A stretch of 23,022 nucleotides of DNA, taken from assembly GCA_025399215.1 (NCBI GenBank), contig MU621358.1, positions 1-23,022 on the forward strand, given 5' to 3'. Positions 7,876 through 19,147 of the stretch are shown here, one piece after another; positions within the stretch are counted from its first letter, which is position 1; each line of letters opens with the position of its first letter. The translations under genes and the position numbers were made by a program. Source of the DNA: Globomyces pollinis-pini. Its lineage: Eukaryota > Chytridiomycota > Chytridiomycetes > Rhizophydiales > Globomycetaceae. The notes under the pieces were generated by a model. That model did no database searches and was not told the DNA's origin. It worked only from the letters and a program-made list of their open reading frames with translations.

Positions 7876-9784
7876 CTATTCATAATAATCATACACACGA
7901 GGATGCGCAACATACTCTAGATCAGTGGCACTAATCCAAACTAAATGTTCAATATCCAATGGAATCGATACGCCGTTATCGAGTTTGTAGGTCTTGATGG
8001 CAGTGTTCGGTCGTGATTGGAATGAAATCGATGGTACATTGACTATTTTAGGAGTGTTGGTGTTTGAGTCTTTGTGGAGTGATAGATGGGTCAATGATGT
8101 GGGTTTATTTGATTTTCCGTTTGTAGGCTGATTATATGTGTTTGGTTGGATAGGTGTTCCTAGTTCACTTGATGATGCAGTAAAATTGACGGTTTTCGAA
8201 TCCATTTTAAGTGAATTCTCTCTGGATATGCCTGTTTTAGAATCGCTGGTGTTAAGAGTGTTAAGCTCTTGGTTTTGATTGACTAAATCAAGTGGATTGC
8301 TGTTCTTGTTTTTAAAGTCTTGGTTGTCTTGAGATGGATCAGAGGACTCTGAAGATTGGTGATCAAAAGTATGGGTATCCATTTGAGTATTAGGACTCGA
8401 GTAATGATTTGTCTTAAACTGATTAACCGCACTTTGAATAGTATCATCATTGTTTTGAACACTCAAAGCCGTCGTATCTAAAGATCGGTTTATGTCTACC
8501 GGCTGAGTGGTTTTTTGAGTAGTGTCTACCGATTGAGTGATTTTTGGGGTGATATCTGCAGACTGAGTGAGTACCAAATGAGATTTTGTTTCAATGGTAT
8601 CTAGAGAATGTGAAGTAGTTGTATGTGAAGGATGAGAACTGCTTTGAATTTTATCATGCAACTCTGAAGATCTAGTGATAGAATGATTTGCATCAACAAA
8701 CTGAGTTGCAGTAGTATGAGTCTGATTATTGCTGAGAACTCCTGACTGGTTCATCTTATGGGAGGTATCTTTAGTGTTTTTATCAGAGGTAGAATTAGTA
8801 ATAGGATATTGATTATTTAAATAATCATGAACAGAATCAATAATTTTACTATTTATAGCAGAATCCTTGAGTGAATTTGAAAGTTTATGATTTTTTGCAC
8901 CAGTTTGATTATTTTTCAGGTCCTCGTCGGAAGATGTACTACTGTTTGACAAGTCTGGAGCATCCAAGTGGTGTATGTAGAGATTTGATTCGGTATAGGT
9001 AGTAAGATTATTTGATTGCTTGTTAGCGGATATTGAAGGATTTTGTGTCGTAAGAAAGTTATCATTATTTTTTTTGGAGAGTAATTGATGTTGAGTGACA
9101 CCCATGAGTTCATAATTATCATTATAATAAGTACAATTATGATCCTCCTCATCGTAAGGGGGACCAATAATATCGAGAAAGATAGCGCGTTCGGAGAGGG
9201 ATCTAAAAGAGTGTAAAGTAGGACCTTTAGAAGCCAAAAGTTGCATTCCAGCAAAGGGAGAATCCGGGGTGATGATACGAGTCATTTTTTTACATTGAAA
9301 TGCTAAAGGTTAGAATTTTAGGGTTATACATTTCTGTAAAGAGCCATTGATGAGAAGAGATTGAGCACCATGAGACTGTATGTAAGCATGATTGACAGTA
9401 GTATCATTTTCTGGAGGGATTGGTAAAATAAATTCATAAGTTGTCATTAGTAATTTTCCTTCTAATAAACGACTTTAGGTTAAAGAAAAGAATAGATTAC
9501 ATGAAAACGGTCATATCAGGGTGATCATGTAATGGCATAAAGTGATTTTTTCTCAATACAAAGAAAGACATTGTGAAAGACGGTTCATGATAGAGAGTAT
9601 AATATTCGCAATTGTATTGAATAGGCTAAAATAAAAGTTAGAGATGACTAAAGATTACTCTTTTTTCTTTAAATTTGATAGTTCCCATTAAATTCAAGAT
9701 ATTAGTAGCTAAAGATATAGCGAAAGGGTCATTAGGATTTAAAGAAAAGAATTTAGCAGCAAAGGTAGCTAAAGCAACTAGCAT
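7876..9784 (-). CDS. ADO: Thiol dioxygenase of the ADO/plant cysteine oxidase (PCO) family with a large low-complexity insertion
   Basis: Exons are 9784-9659, 9625-9501, 9472-9330 and 9302-7876 (606 aa), with introns of 33, 28 and 27 nt. The family oxidises free or N-terminal cysteine thiols to sulfinate with O2 at a three-histidine Fe(II) site and acts as an oxygen sensor in plants and animals. Visible here: PLHDHPDMTVF (H75, H77), the third His in GPTLHSF (H162), then AIFLDIIGPPYDEEDHNCTYY, with C188 and Y190 matching the Cys-Tyr crosslink pair described in human ADO. Residues about 197-565 are Ser/Thr/Asn/Gln-rich, where relatives have a short linker; the C-terminal WISATDLEYVAHPRVYDYYE returns to the family pattern. 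Relatives are usually 240-290 aa. An earlier start in an upstream exon cannot be excluded. Confidence 0.85.
8494..8583 (-). repeat. Three 30-bp tandem repeats encoding a decapeptide
   Basis: Units at 8494-8523, 8524-8553 and 8554-8583 share a GTCTACCGxxTGAGTG core with increasing divergence. On the coding strand they give three copies of a ten-residue unit of the form (I/T/L)TQ(S/P)(V/A)D(I/T)(T/N)xx inside the low-complexity insertion of the dioxygenase. The whole-codon period keeps the frame, and it suggests growth of the insertion by repeat slippage. Confidence 0.75.
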
Positions 9785-10289
9785 GGTTTTAGTAGTGTGG
9801 ATAAAAGGTGTGGGTAAACAATAGATTTTTGTAATAAAGTAATCGATAGAATCCAGATAAATTGAATGATTTAGTTTTTGGTAATCGTAATAATATTAAA
9901 GAAAAGAAGGAAAGGGAAAAAGTTTTGGGATTGAATGAACGTGAATAAGTATGAGTAATAATGTGAATAAACGGATCAAAAAAAAATGAAAAACTAAGGA
10001 TTTTTAGTTGTACTACCATGAAAGTAAGATTTGTTACTAATGATTACAATTACCCATTATTAGTCAAAGTAACTCAAAGTTTTTTATTATTGACTCATAT
10101 TTACTTTTTACTTTACTAGTTAGGGTTATTTGACTAGTTATTAGTTAGGGTTGAGTTAGGGTTATTGAGTTATTTTCGGGTTGAGGGTTAGGGTTATTTC
10201 GGAATGAGCTAGGGTTATTTAGGAATTTAATTACTAGGGTTATTGAATACTTAGCCCTAAGTAATTAATTAAATTGAAATACTTTACAA
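9785..10289. promoter_or_regulatory. Divergent promoter region between dioxygenase and debranching genes
   Basis: This 505-bp spacer separates the two divergent start codons. The half next to the dioxygenase gene is very pyrimidine-rich on the minus strand. The half next to the debranching gene carries telomere-like repeats (listed separately) and ends in TTAGCCCTAA followed by AATTAATTAAATT. A minus-strand frame at 10019-9789 is open for 76 codons but is T-rich and resembles nothing known. Confidence 0.55.
10120..10244 (+). repeat. Dispersed telomere-like repeats (YTAGGGTTATT)
   Basis: YTAGGGTTATT occurs at 10120-10130, 10156-10166, 10188-10198, 10209-10219 and 10234-10244, with TTAGGGTTGAG at 10145-10155, separated by variable 10-20-nt spacers. 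The core TTAGGG equals the vertebrate and common fungal telomere unit. The irregular spacing and the extra TT(ATT) argue against simple telomere debris. The position 45-170 bp upstream of the ATG makes binding sites for a telobox (Tbf1/TRF-like) factor possible. Confidence 0.7.
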
Positions 10290-13200
10290 ATGGTAGTGAT
10301 CCAATTAAATATCACTCAATCAAATCAGTATTTTAGATTACCTCCTCCAAATAATTTAAATCCTTATTCTATATCATTATCAACAATATCAGATAGTAAG
10401 AATCTAACTCTATATTCAAATTACCCTACTGATAACAATACTTTCGATCGTCATAAATATCATAAATACCCTTTCGTTGCAAATTACGCTAATGATCAAT
10501 CTGTAAACATTAAAATTTCATCTCCTGGTGCTTATCTATTCTATTATACATCAAATAACACTACAATTCATGGTTCTTTCGTAGTTGACCCTATCTTATC
10601 TTACTCAAATACTATATTACCATTAGATGCCATATGCATACTCACAATTGTACCAAAATGGATGCCTACAATCAATCACTGGTTAAAGTGGTTTCAGACA
10701 TTTCGTCTATCCGGATATAATGTAATACCTTACCCCTATTCACCAATCATACTATTACTAACTGATACCATTTCACTATAATGATGTGCTTGTGTAACAC
10801 AAAACATCTCTCAATTCTATTAAGAATTATTCCATCAATCACTAATAATGTAGATGATTCACTTTGCTCCGTTAAATAAACGAGGTCTCTCGAATTCTCC
10901 TTACTCTATCAATGATCAACTCTCCTTTGCTGATGACTTATTTCCTCACGCACTCTCAGAAACTGAAAAAGATGCTCAACTTTTGGATACCATCAACCTC
11001 ATTCACTCTCATTTCAACATCTTTTCTACAACAGATATCGTTTGGAATCATACTTCTTGTGATTCAGATTGGTTACTCGATCACCCCGAAGCTGGTTATA
11101 ACCTCAAAACTGCTCCTCATCTCAGATCTGCTTATGAACTAGATGATGCTATAGTCAATTTCTCCGGTTCTATTAACGCTCCTATTCGTGATATCAACCA
11201 TTTGGACCAATTACTCGATTTGTTTAAAAATACCGCTTTTAATGATTTAAAATTGTACCAGTTTTATGTTTTGGACACTAAATCAATTCTTTTGGATTTT
11301 AAAAGCGCTTGGACTCAAGGTATTTTTTTTACATTTCTCACCCACTAGCCAGCAATACCACAAGTACTAATATTGCTAAAGGTATTTACAGTGCTCCTTA
11401 TCGAATAGATACAACCATTCATCCAACATCTGATCACACAGGATCAACCAACCCATTAAGTACTCCTGCTCAAATCCTCGACTATTTCAAATCTGAATGT
11501 CTCACTGACTCTCAAACTTATCACAGATTTAGTAAACACATCAACATCCCTCACGCCATCCGGGCTATACACCATCTCGCTCATCATCTCTCTCTCAGCA
11601 CCTCTCAATCCCAAATAGATCTGTTTGCTCGTTTACTTGATGAACTGAATTTACTGTTTTACCGTGAATATGATGCTGATGTGGATATCATCTTCAAACA
11701 GATTCGTGGTCGTGCAATGTTTTTGCGTATTGAGGGGCATGGGCCCCGATTGGGTGTTGTTTCTAAAGAGTATGTATTCTTTTTTCTCTATGTTCCATTC
11801 ATACTTTATTGTTATTTATTCTTTATTATTCATTATTTTTTGCTGTTTTATACAATCGTTTTTACATTTCTATTTCGACGAGAATCATCTTCATTGGATA
11901 TACTATAGAGTATCTTTGTGAATATTATGAATATCACAAATTATGCGTATTATTCCTCTATGCTCAACATATTTCAAATATTATTGATTGACATTGTGAC
12001 CATTACAGTTTTATAACTGCAAGAATCATTGAATTATCAAATGTATCTCCACAGAATCGCTATTCTCCACCTATTTAATCACAATACTAATAATTGCTAG
12101 GTAAGCCGAATAAACAATAACAATTAGGGCACCACTGGTAGATACCTACTTTACAAGATTACCAAAGAACAGTAGAACAGCCAACTTGGATCCGGATGAA
12201 ATGATGCTTGCCAATAACGGCTGGATATGGAACGCTGATCCACTCATTAATTTTGCAACTAATCAATCAAAAGCCTACCTACTGCGTCAAGTCATTGCAT
12301 GGGGTGATTGTGTCAAACTTCGGTATGGAAATGGCCCAGAAGATAATCCGTGGTTATGGAAACATCAAACAGAGTATACAGTCAAAATGGCCAAAATATT
12401 TCATGGTGTTCGTATTGATAATTGTCATTCAACACCAATTCATGTGGCTGCCTATTTACTAGATCAAGCTCGAAAAATCAACCCAAATCTATATGTATAT
12501 GCTGAACTCTTTAGTGGTTCCGAGCAAAATGATATTCTCTTTGTATCACAACTTGGTATCAATTCTTTAATTAGAGAAGCCATGAATGCATGGGACCCTA
12601 AAGAACTCAGTCGACTCACTCACCGTCATGGTGGATCCCCATTCGGATCTATCAGTTTACCGGCTTCGCATTTTCCACTCGATATGCTTGGCCATGATAT
12701 CGGATCAGACTACCATCCCATGGATTCCAAATCAGAGTTTATTATTCAACTGCAACCCAGTCTACCACATGCTCTCTTCATGGATTGGTAATTATTGATT
12801 TACTGATTCTAGTACGCATGATAATGAAACTCCAGTACAGAAACGAACGGCTGTGGATACCTTGTCAACAGCTGCCATTGTAGCCATGTCTATCTGTGCT
12901 GTTGGGAGTGTAAAAGGTTATGATGAGGTTATACCAAAGTTATTGGATATTGTTCAAGAAACTAAAAAGTATCGGTTGCCAAAACTGAACACTGGTATCC
13001 TAAAAGGTAAGTTTTATTACTTTTTATGCTAGCTAAATCTATTTTATACCCAATACATACCAAATTGGCAACCCTTGGATATAGTGAAATACATGTACAC
13101 CAAGAGCGAGATTATATCTCAATTCACCGAGTTCATCCCGTTACCCATGACGGATATATACTCATTGCGCGATGCGCTTTCAAAGACCAACAAGGCCATG

Positions 13201-16200
13201 AAGGTATACCAATCATGATTAATCCTAGCACATGCACCCATCAAATTAAGAAATCAAAACATTAAATTGATACAATGTGCTGAATTGATTATCAATAGTG
13301 ATGAACCGTATACTCCGGCTCATTATATACATAAACCAGGTGAAACTGAGAGTGAGACTGATTACTTGCAACAACCTACGTCTCCATTATTGTACCATCC
13401 TTCTCGAACCAGTACTGATACTGCTTCATCCAACAATCCCGAATTGGAGTATTGTGATCGACATGGTGGGTGCATCAATGGTCTCGACACCACCCTCAAA
13501 CAATCAATCGAAGAAAGTTGGATGACCAACGTAACCGTCAACGGTCAAGTACATAGTGGTGAATTTGAAACCATCATTGAAATTGATCATTCTAAGTTCA
13601 AACCTGGTAGTATTGTATTGTATCGTACATGGGTTGCTGGTTGTGGAATGGACTCCAAATTGGATATTGTTAAACAAATTGATGATTTGCAAATTTCCGC
13701 TACTGTTGGTGATATCTTTCCTGGAATTTTAGAACAATTGTGGTTATCGCTTGGCTTACAGGATCGGAATGTTGGGATCGAGATTATGACGCGGTTGGGT
13801 TTAGATATGGTTGGATCTGCTACACCCTGGTTTTTGCATTCTAAATGGCTACCTGGTTTGCATGACGCTGTACGTCATCTTCTCCCATCGGATATTAACG
13901 TTTTGTTGTATCGATCTGCACCTGAAGAAACGGATACCATCGGTATTGTTGTTTTTGTTTTTGATTAGTAGGTGAGAGTACTTATAATGTTCCTGGATTT
14001 GGAACGTTGGCTTATTGTGGGTTACAAGGGTTTGTATCTGTTTTGTTACCTGTTGCGCGAAACAACAACCTTGGACATGCTGTTTGTGATAATTTGAGAC
14101 AAGGTGATTGGATGATTGACTATATCATCAACCGATTAAAGAAATATTCCCATTTCTATCCGAATATTGTATGTATGACTGAATGGTTACAGGCTCGATT
14201 AGAGTTGGTTAAAAAACTGCCCATTGGACTTAAGCCAAAGTATTTCACGATTGTAATTATGGCTGCTTATGAAGGAATCAAACATACTGGGTTGTTTGGC
14301 ATACATCATTCGAAAATCCCACAATTGGACTTGAAAATTCAACCAACTACTTTGGATGTATTTGCATATGCTTGTGCTATGACCACCTTCCAATTGTATG
14401 GATCGGTGAAATCAACTGGATTGATTCCTGCGGCATATCCATACCCCTTGGCCAGTCCTAACCAAGATACACCTGTAATGCCTATTCCTGGTTTATCATT
14501 CCCATCGCTTGCTGCTGGTCTTCCCCATTTCACTACACAATACGCACGTGTATGGGGTCGAGATGTATTTATAGCCATTCGAGGACTGTTTATTATTCCT
14601 GGTCATTACCAAGCAGCACGATCTCATCTTGTAGCCTTTGGTTCTACACTGAAACATGGTTTATTACCCAATTTACTTGATCATGGGAATTTTCCACGAT
14701 ATAATGCTCGAGATGCTGTTTGGTTCTGGATATCGAATGTGATTGATTATTGTTATGAATCTAATGAAGGATTTGAATTTTTGAATGCTAAAATCGGACG
14801 AAGATTTATCCCTTTACGACAATACTGTGAACAAGTTGGTGATGAAGAAGAACAAGATGAATTTATTCCATTTGGTGATAACAGAGTCTTCAAGTATTCC
14901 AGTACCGTTGCTGAAATTTTGTTTGAAATATTGGATCGACATGCGTATGGGATACATTTCCGTGAATGGAATGCTGGGGATCATTTGGATCATGCCATGA
15001 AATCTGAAGGGTTTGATATCAATGTTGGAATCGATCCTGTGACTGGGTTCGTTACTGGTGGTAGTCGTTGGAATTGTGGAACTTGGATGGACAAAATGGG
15101 TGATTATGAACCGGCTGGTAATTTTAATATTTTTCATTATTGTATTATAGGTACCAAAGGTTCAGTGGTTTTTAGGATCTGATTTTTTATTATAGGTGTT
15201 CCTGCTACACCTCGAGATGGAGCACCGATTGAACTTGTTGGATTACAATTCCGTGCTTTAAAGTTTGTCAATGAATTGATACAATCCAAACATTCTGCTT
15301 GGAAATGGAATTCGGTAACTCAAGCTGGTACTTTTGTTCCAATATTTAACTCTAGATGGTCAAACACTCTCATTTAACAATTGGCAACAAAAAATACAAA
15401 CACAATTTGAACGTCATTTTTATATTCCAAAAGGTTTCTTTTTATAATTGATGATGTGAGTAGATGGCCATTTGGATTCTTCATATGTTATCGATAGACC
15501 GGATTTAATCAATCGACGTGTCATTTATAAAGACACTTTTGGATCTTGTACTCCCTATGCGGACTATCAATTCCGACCTAATTTTGCTATTGCAATGGTG
15601 AAAGTAACCAGGTTGTTTTCATTTAATTTTAGGCACCTGAATTATTTGATCCTGAACATGCTCGACAAGTGTTACTCAAAGCAAGGGATGTTTTATGTGG
15701 TCCTTTAGGTATGATCAAATCATATATCTTATATGTAGGGATCAAGACTTTAGACCCTGCTGATTGGATGTATCGTGGTCATTATGATAACAATAATAAT
15801 TCTACTGATCCTACCGTTGCTCATGGATTCAATTATCATCAAGGACCTGTATTTTGTTTCTGGTTGTTTATTTTTAGGAATGGGTTTGGGTAATGGGTTT
15901 CTTTTTACGGGCATACTTTTATTTCTTTACTCAAGCTGAAGGTCATGTTAAATCAGAGGTATCATCATTTTCTTGACTTTAATTTTTAAATAGATACCTG
16001 ATCATATTCATTACATTCAAAAAACTCTCATTAAACATAAATTGTTTATTTTGAACTTTGAAGAAAATCCGTTTGCGGGATTACCAGAATTAACAAATGC
16101 AAATGGTGCAGTATGTCATCCAAGTTGTCCTAGTCAAGCTTGGAGTACTAGTGTCATGATTGAATTGGTAATTATATATATAATTCATATTTAGGTACAT

Positions 16201-16230
16201 GACATTCGCAATTTTTATCAATCTCAATAA
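10290..16230 (+). CDS. GDB1: Glycogen debranching enzyme (4-alpha-glucanotransferase plus amylo-1,6-glucosidase)
   Basis: Seventeen exons: 10290-10721, 10854-11319, 11349-11769, 12128-12787, 12813-13006, 13033-13203, 13229-13942, 13972-15117, 15151-15159, 15196-15327, 15356-15433, 15464-15603, 15633-15708, 15739-15848, 15878-15958, 15994-16167, 16195-16230. The frame holds throughout and gives 1679 aa (animal and yeast enzymes about 1530). The cytosolic bifunctional enzyme moves maltosyl/maltotriosyl units and then hydrolyses the alpha-1,6 branch glucose. The GH13-type transferase half shows DIVWNHT (about 205), GVRIDNCHS (D537, nucleophile), AELFSGSE (E566) and HALFMD (D659). The GH133 glucosidase half shows [10 protein letters not shown] (D1217), [24 protein letters not shown] and FNYHQGPEW (E1584, split from the preceding codon by an intron). 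It is convergent with the CH-domain gene; stops are 64 bp apart. Confidence 0.95.
10722..10853 (+). other. 132-nt intron of the debranching gene with internal hairpin
   Basis: It joins the conserved SGYN and MIHF residues in phase 0. At about four times the usual length it is an outlier. It holds a hairpin (TTGTG-TAA-CACAA inside GATGT/ACATC, near 10783-10809) and ACTAAC and ACTAAT branch-like motifs. The extra sequence may be a small inserted element. Confidence 0.75.
11770..12127 (+). other. 358-nt intron of the debranching gene, possibly two abutting introns
   Basis: The flanking exons join VSKE to [12 protein letters not shown] without a gap relative to the family, so the whole stretch must be removed. 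It splits naturally into 11770-12100 (GTATGT...ACTAATAATTGCTAG) and 12101-12127 (GTAAGC...AACAATTAG, 27 nt), each with its own donor and acceptor and no exon between them. The first part contains the hairpin CAGTT-TTAT-AACTG and is T-rich at its 5' end. Confidence 0.7.
15151..15159 (+). other. 9-nt microexon of the debranching gene
   Basis: GTACCAAAG lies between introns of 33 nt (15118-15150) and 36 nt (15160-15195), each with a TTATAG acceptor. Its inclusion gives [12 protein letters not shown], matching the family pattern (R/K)GxPxTPRDG, and keeps the frame. Skipping it would delete three residues without a frameshift. Confidence 0.8.
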
Positions 16231-16294
16231 AATCATTTGAAATTATAAAATAAAACTTGACATTCATTTGAATTTTTCGAATTTATTTCATATA

Positions 16295-19147
16295 TCAAGC
16301 ATATTTCATCAAAATGTAATTAAATAGTGATAGAATTTTACTCTTGTTACCATCCAAAATATCTATTAATGAATATAAAATTGCTTTAATTTACCACGAG
16401 ATGTTAAAAAGTGTGTATTAACACCATTTTTATCCAAAAATTGTAATGCCACTGAAACATTATCTAATTTATGAACGGCCATTATAGCTCTTTTGTTGTA
16501 TTTCCCAACACTCTGTCCAGTACAGTCCTATATGTTTAAAATTCATTATTAATGATACCTCAAGGGCATAAATTAAATTTAGTCCATCCGATAAAGATGA
16601 ACATAAATCAGTTACTTCAATTGATTTGTCTTTTAAATGTAGATTCAACCAATCAATAGCTCTCTGTCAAAGTAAACAAATATCAGATTTAAACCTTTTC
16701 TAATGCTGCATCATCTCCACTAGTACTATTTACATTCTTTCTCAAATTAAGCGGTTTACTGAGCAAAGGAGGTGGGGCAACCTTTGGTGAAGTTGGTCGA
16801 AATGTTTTCTCAGCTTGTCTTGCTAACTCCATTCTAGCTTCTTCCTCTTTAGTTAACGGCATTGAGTACTAAAACATAAACTATATATAGTCATTACCTC
16901 CTCCTCCCCTTCAGTGTTTTCAATGGGTGGTGTTGAAGTGGTCACTGATTCTCTACCTTTCATTGCATTTGCTAGTGCACCTAATGCTCCATGGCTATGG
17001 GCAAATACACCAGGAATTCGTTTTGTTTCCTCGGTTCCTTCTTCGCCTGATTCGGCTGAAATCATGGACGTTGGTCTATCTTGAGGAACATGTACAGAGG
17101 CATTTCTAGATGGCACACTTGTTGCTGGGGAAGGAACAACAGTCGATGGTGTAGGGATGGCCTCCGTTTGTATACTCTCTGATTCAATGGTAGGGCGAAC
17201 AGGAAGAATAGGTACTTTTGGTGATTCCTCAGGTGCTATAGAGGCACTTGGATTTTCAATCATAGTAACCGGTCTTGGTTTTGGTGCTGGTGCTGGGGGT
17301 TGTGATTCTGGCTCAATCATTGTAGAAGGACGTGGCTTTAATGCAGTGGATGGTCGTTTAGGTACTGACTGTATGGTACTGGTACGCCTTGGCACTTCGG
17401 AACCCGATTCATTTGTGTCATTAGTGGAATCGACATCAATCTTTTCAGATTTGGCAACGGTGCTGGCCCGTTTCAAAGGCTCGGCTGCTTGATTCTCTGC
17501 ATTACTTTCCTCAGTGTTGTGTAAAGCAGCTTTCATGGCGGTTGCCAAAGCAGTCATAGCGTTATTAGGAACAAATTTCTTTGGTGTAATAAGTTCTGCT
17601 TCTGATGGTTCACTAGTTTGAGCCACAGTTGGATCCTCTGGTAAGTTCTGAGGAATTGAGTCCGGTATGTCAGAAGGTGGAGTTGGATCTTCTTTTTGCT
17701 GTTCTATTTCGGGTTCACCAGTGGTATGAGGATCCTAACGTTAATCAAATGTACTTTCATACTGTAGAATTAGAATTCTCGACCGGTTCAGCCAATGAGA
17801 CCGGTTCCTCTGTATGTACTACTTCTACGGGCTCTTTTGCGCTATCTTCATCTTCTTTACGCTTTGGTTTTGGGCGTCCTTTTGTGATATGGTTCAACAT
17901 GGATTTAAAGCCAGATCCAAAACCACCCTTCTTTTTTGCTGGGGATGGATCAGCAGCTAGGTTATTTGAACTGCCCAAACTATTTTTGGATGGAGTTTTT
18001 TCAACTTTTCCCCCAACCAGATCATTACTCGACTTTGACTTTAATGATTTTAAGTCTTCAGTGGATTTTTTGGTAGTAATTACCTCTGCAGCAGCATTTA
18101 ATTCCTGTTTTGATTTTTGTTTCGCCACTACATTCTCTTGGATCGCAGATACATCTGGTTCGGCTAATTTGACGGTTTCAATATCCGTTCGTGCTGGTGG
18201 TTTTGGGGGACTAGTTGATAAAGAAGGTTCAGCCACTAAATCAGTCCTGTTTGGTGGTTTAGGTGGTCCATCCGCTACTAAATCAGCTCTAACAGGTGGC
18301 TTTGGTGGAGCCGATTGCTCTATTTCTGTATCTTCATGCTCAGAAACATCGGTTGGTTTAGGCACTGAGGAATCAGGCTCGATTTCAGATTTCAGATTCA
18401 AGTCAGTTCTGGCAGGCGGTTTTGGTGGTAACACGGGTATCTCTACATCTCTTTGAGGTTTCAAGTCGGTGTTTGGTGGTGGTGGGGCCATATTGTTTTC
18501 AGGATCGGTTTGGCTCTTTACTAGGGGCCTTGGGGGTAATGGTACTTTTGAAATTGCAGGTTCAGAGGTGTTACTGGACTGAGTTGGATAATTCTTCAAC
18601 TTTTCATTGATTTCTTTCAATAAAACTGTCTCTACAGTATCTCGAACGGTTTTAATCATATCAGCAATGATAACTTCACATTGATTAACATGATTCTCGA
18701 TTAGTTGTTTAACAATACTATCAACATCATTCGATAAGGCGAATTGTGCGACGCTTTTGTTAACTTTGAAAGCGAGCATCTCAGCAGATTCTTCTAAATG
18801 ACCTATTGAATGGTTATAAAATCAATGAATTACCTAATGATGTAAATAGAACATGTAATACCTAACGAATGTTAACTACATAAGATTAAAATACCTTCTT
18901 CAAAGACAAATTCAACGGACTGAAGTAAATGAGCGGATTGAGTAGATAGTTGAGATCTTAAGTTTGATGAAATGGATTTTTGAACATCTAGGACAATATT
19001 TGCGGATGCTTTTTGAATTGCTTTTTCGGCCAATATACCAGAGTCAAAGGCGGGTATCAATTCCAGATAAGTCTGAGTTTGATCAATCAACCTATCTTTA
19101 GGTAGATGCGATTGCAATGATTTTAGTCCTTCCTGTAAAGGTTCCAT
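16295..19147 (-). CDS. Proline-rich protein with N-terminal helical region and C-terminal calponin-homology (CH) domain
   Basis: Exons are 19147-18895, 18802-17763, 17734-16898, 16868-16695, 16663-16559, 16527-16395 and 16362-16295 (869 aa from this ATG). Residues 1-155 are predicted helical and of no family I recognise. Residues about 160-740 are low-complexity, rich in Pro, Ser and Glu. They carry four PPKPPxRxD(L/I) repeats (about 210-219, 250-259, 264-273, 283-292), each fitting the class II SH3 ligand PxxPxR, and KPRP(S/V)TMIE repeats. Residues about 769-869 form one CH domain: RAIDWLNLHL, LCSSLSDGLNLIYALE, KLDNVSVALQFLDKNG and DILDGNKSKILSLFNYI. It most resembles parvin and alpha-actinin type domains, so actin-cytoskeleton or adhesion scaffolding is inferred. 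The true start may lie upstream: the frame stays open through VAISFYHFYEQ to an AG at 19181. The next gene is divergent. Confidence 0.75.
18803..18894 (-). other. 92-nt intron made of three abutting GT-AG units
   Basis: Only removal of the whole 92 nt restores the frame (EFVFEEG to HLEESAEM). The stretch divides exactly into units 18894-18862 (33 nt), 18861-18834 (28 nt) and 18833-18803 (31 nt). Each begins GTATT or GTAAT and ends TTAG or ATAG, with nothing between. Treating the middle unit as an exon leads to a stop. Each unit has the size of a normal intron of this genome. Confidence 0.7.

Noticed and set aside
9789..10019. 76-codon minus-strand frame upstream of the thiol dioxygenase
   Set aside because: It is pyrimidine-driven and rich in Phe, Ser and Leu, it ends before the dioxygenase ATG, and the dioxygenase N-terminus already aligns with the family. 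It is more likely promoter or 5' UTR.
14199..15137. Minus-strand frames of 64-107 codons opposite the debranching gene
   Set aside because: They are shadows of the strongly conserved plus-strand coding sequence.
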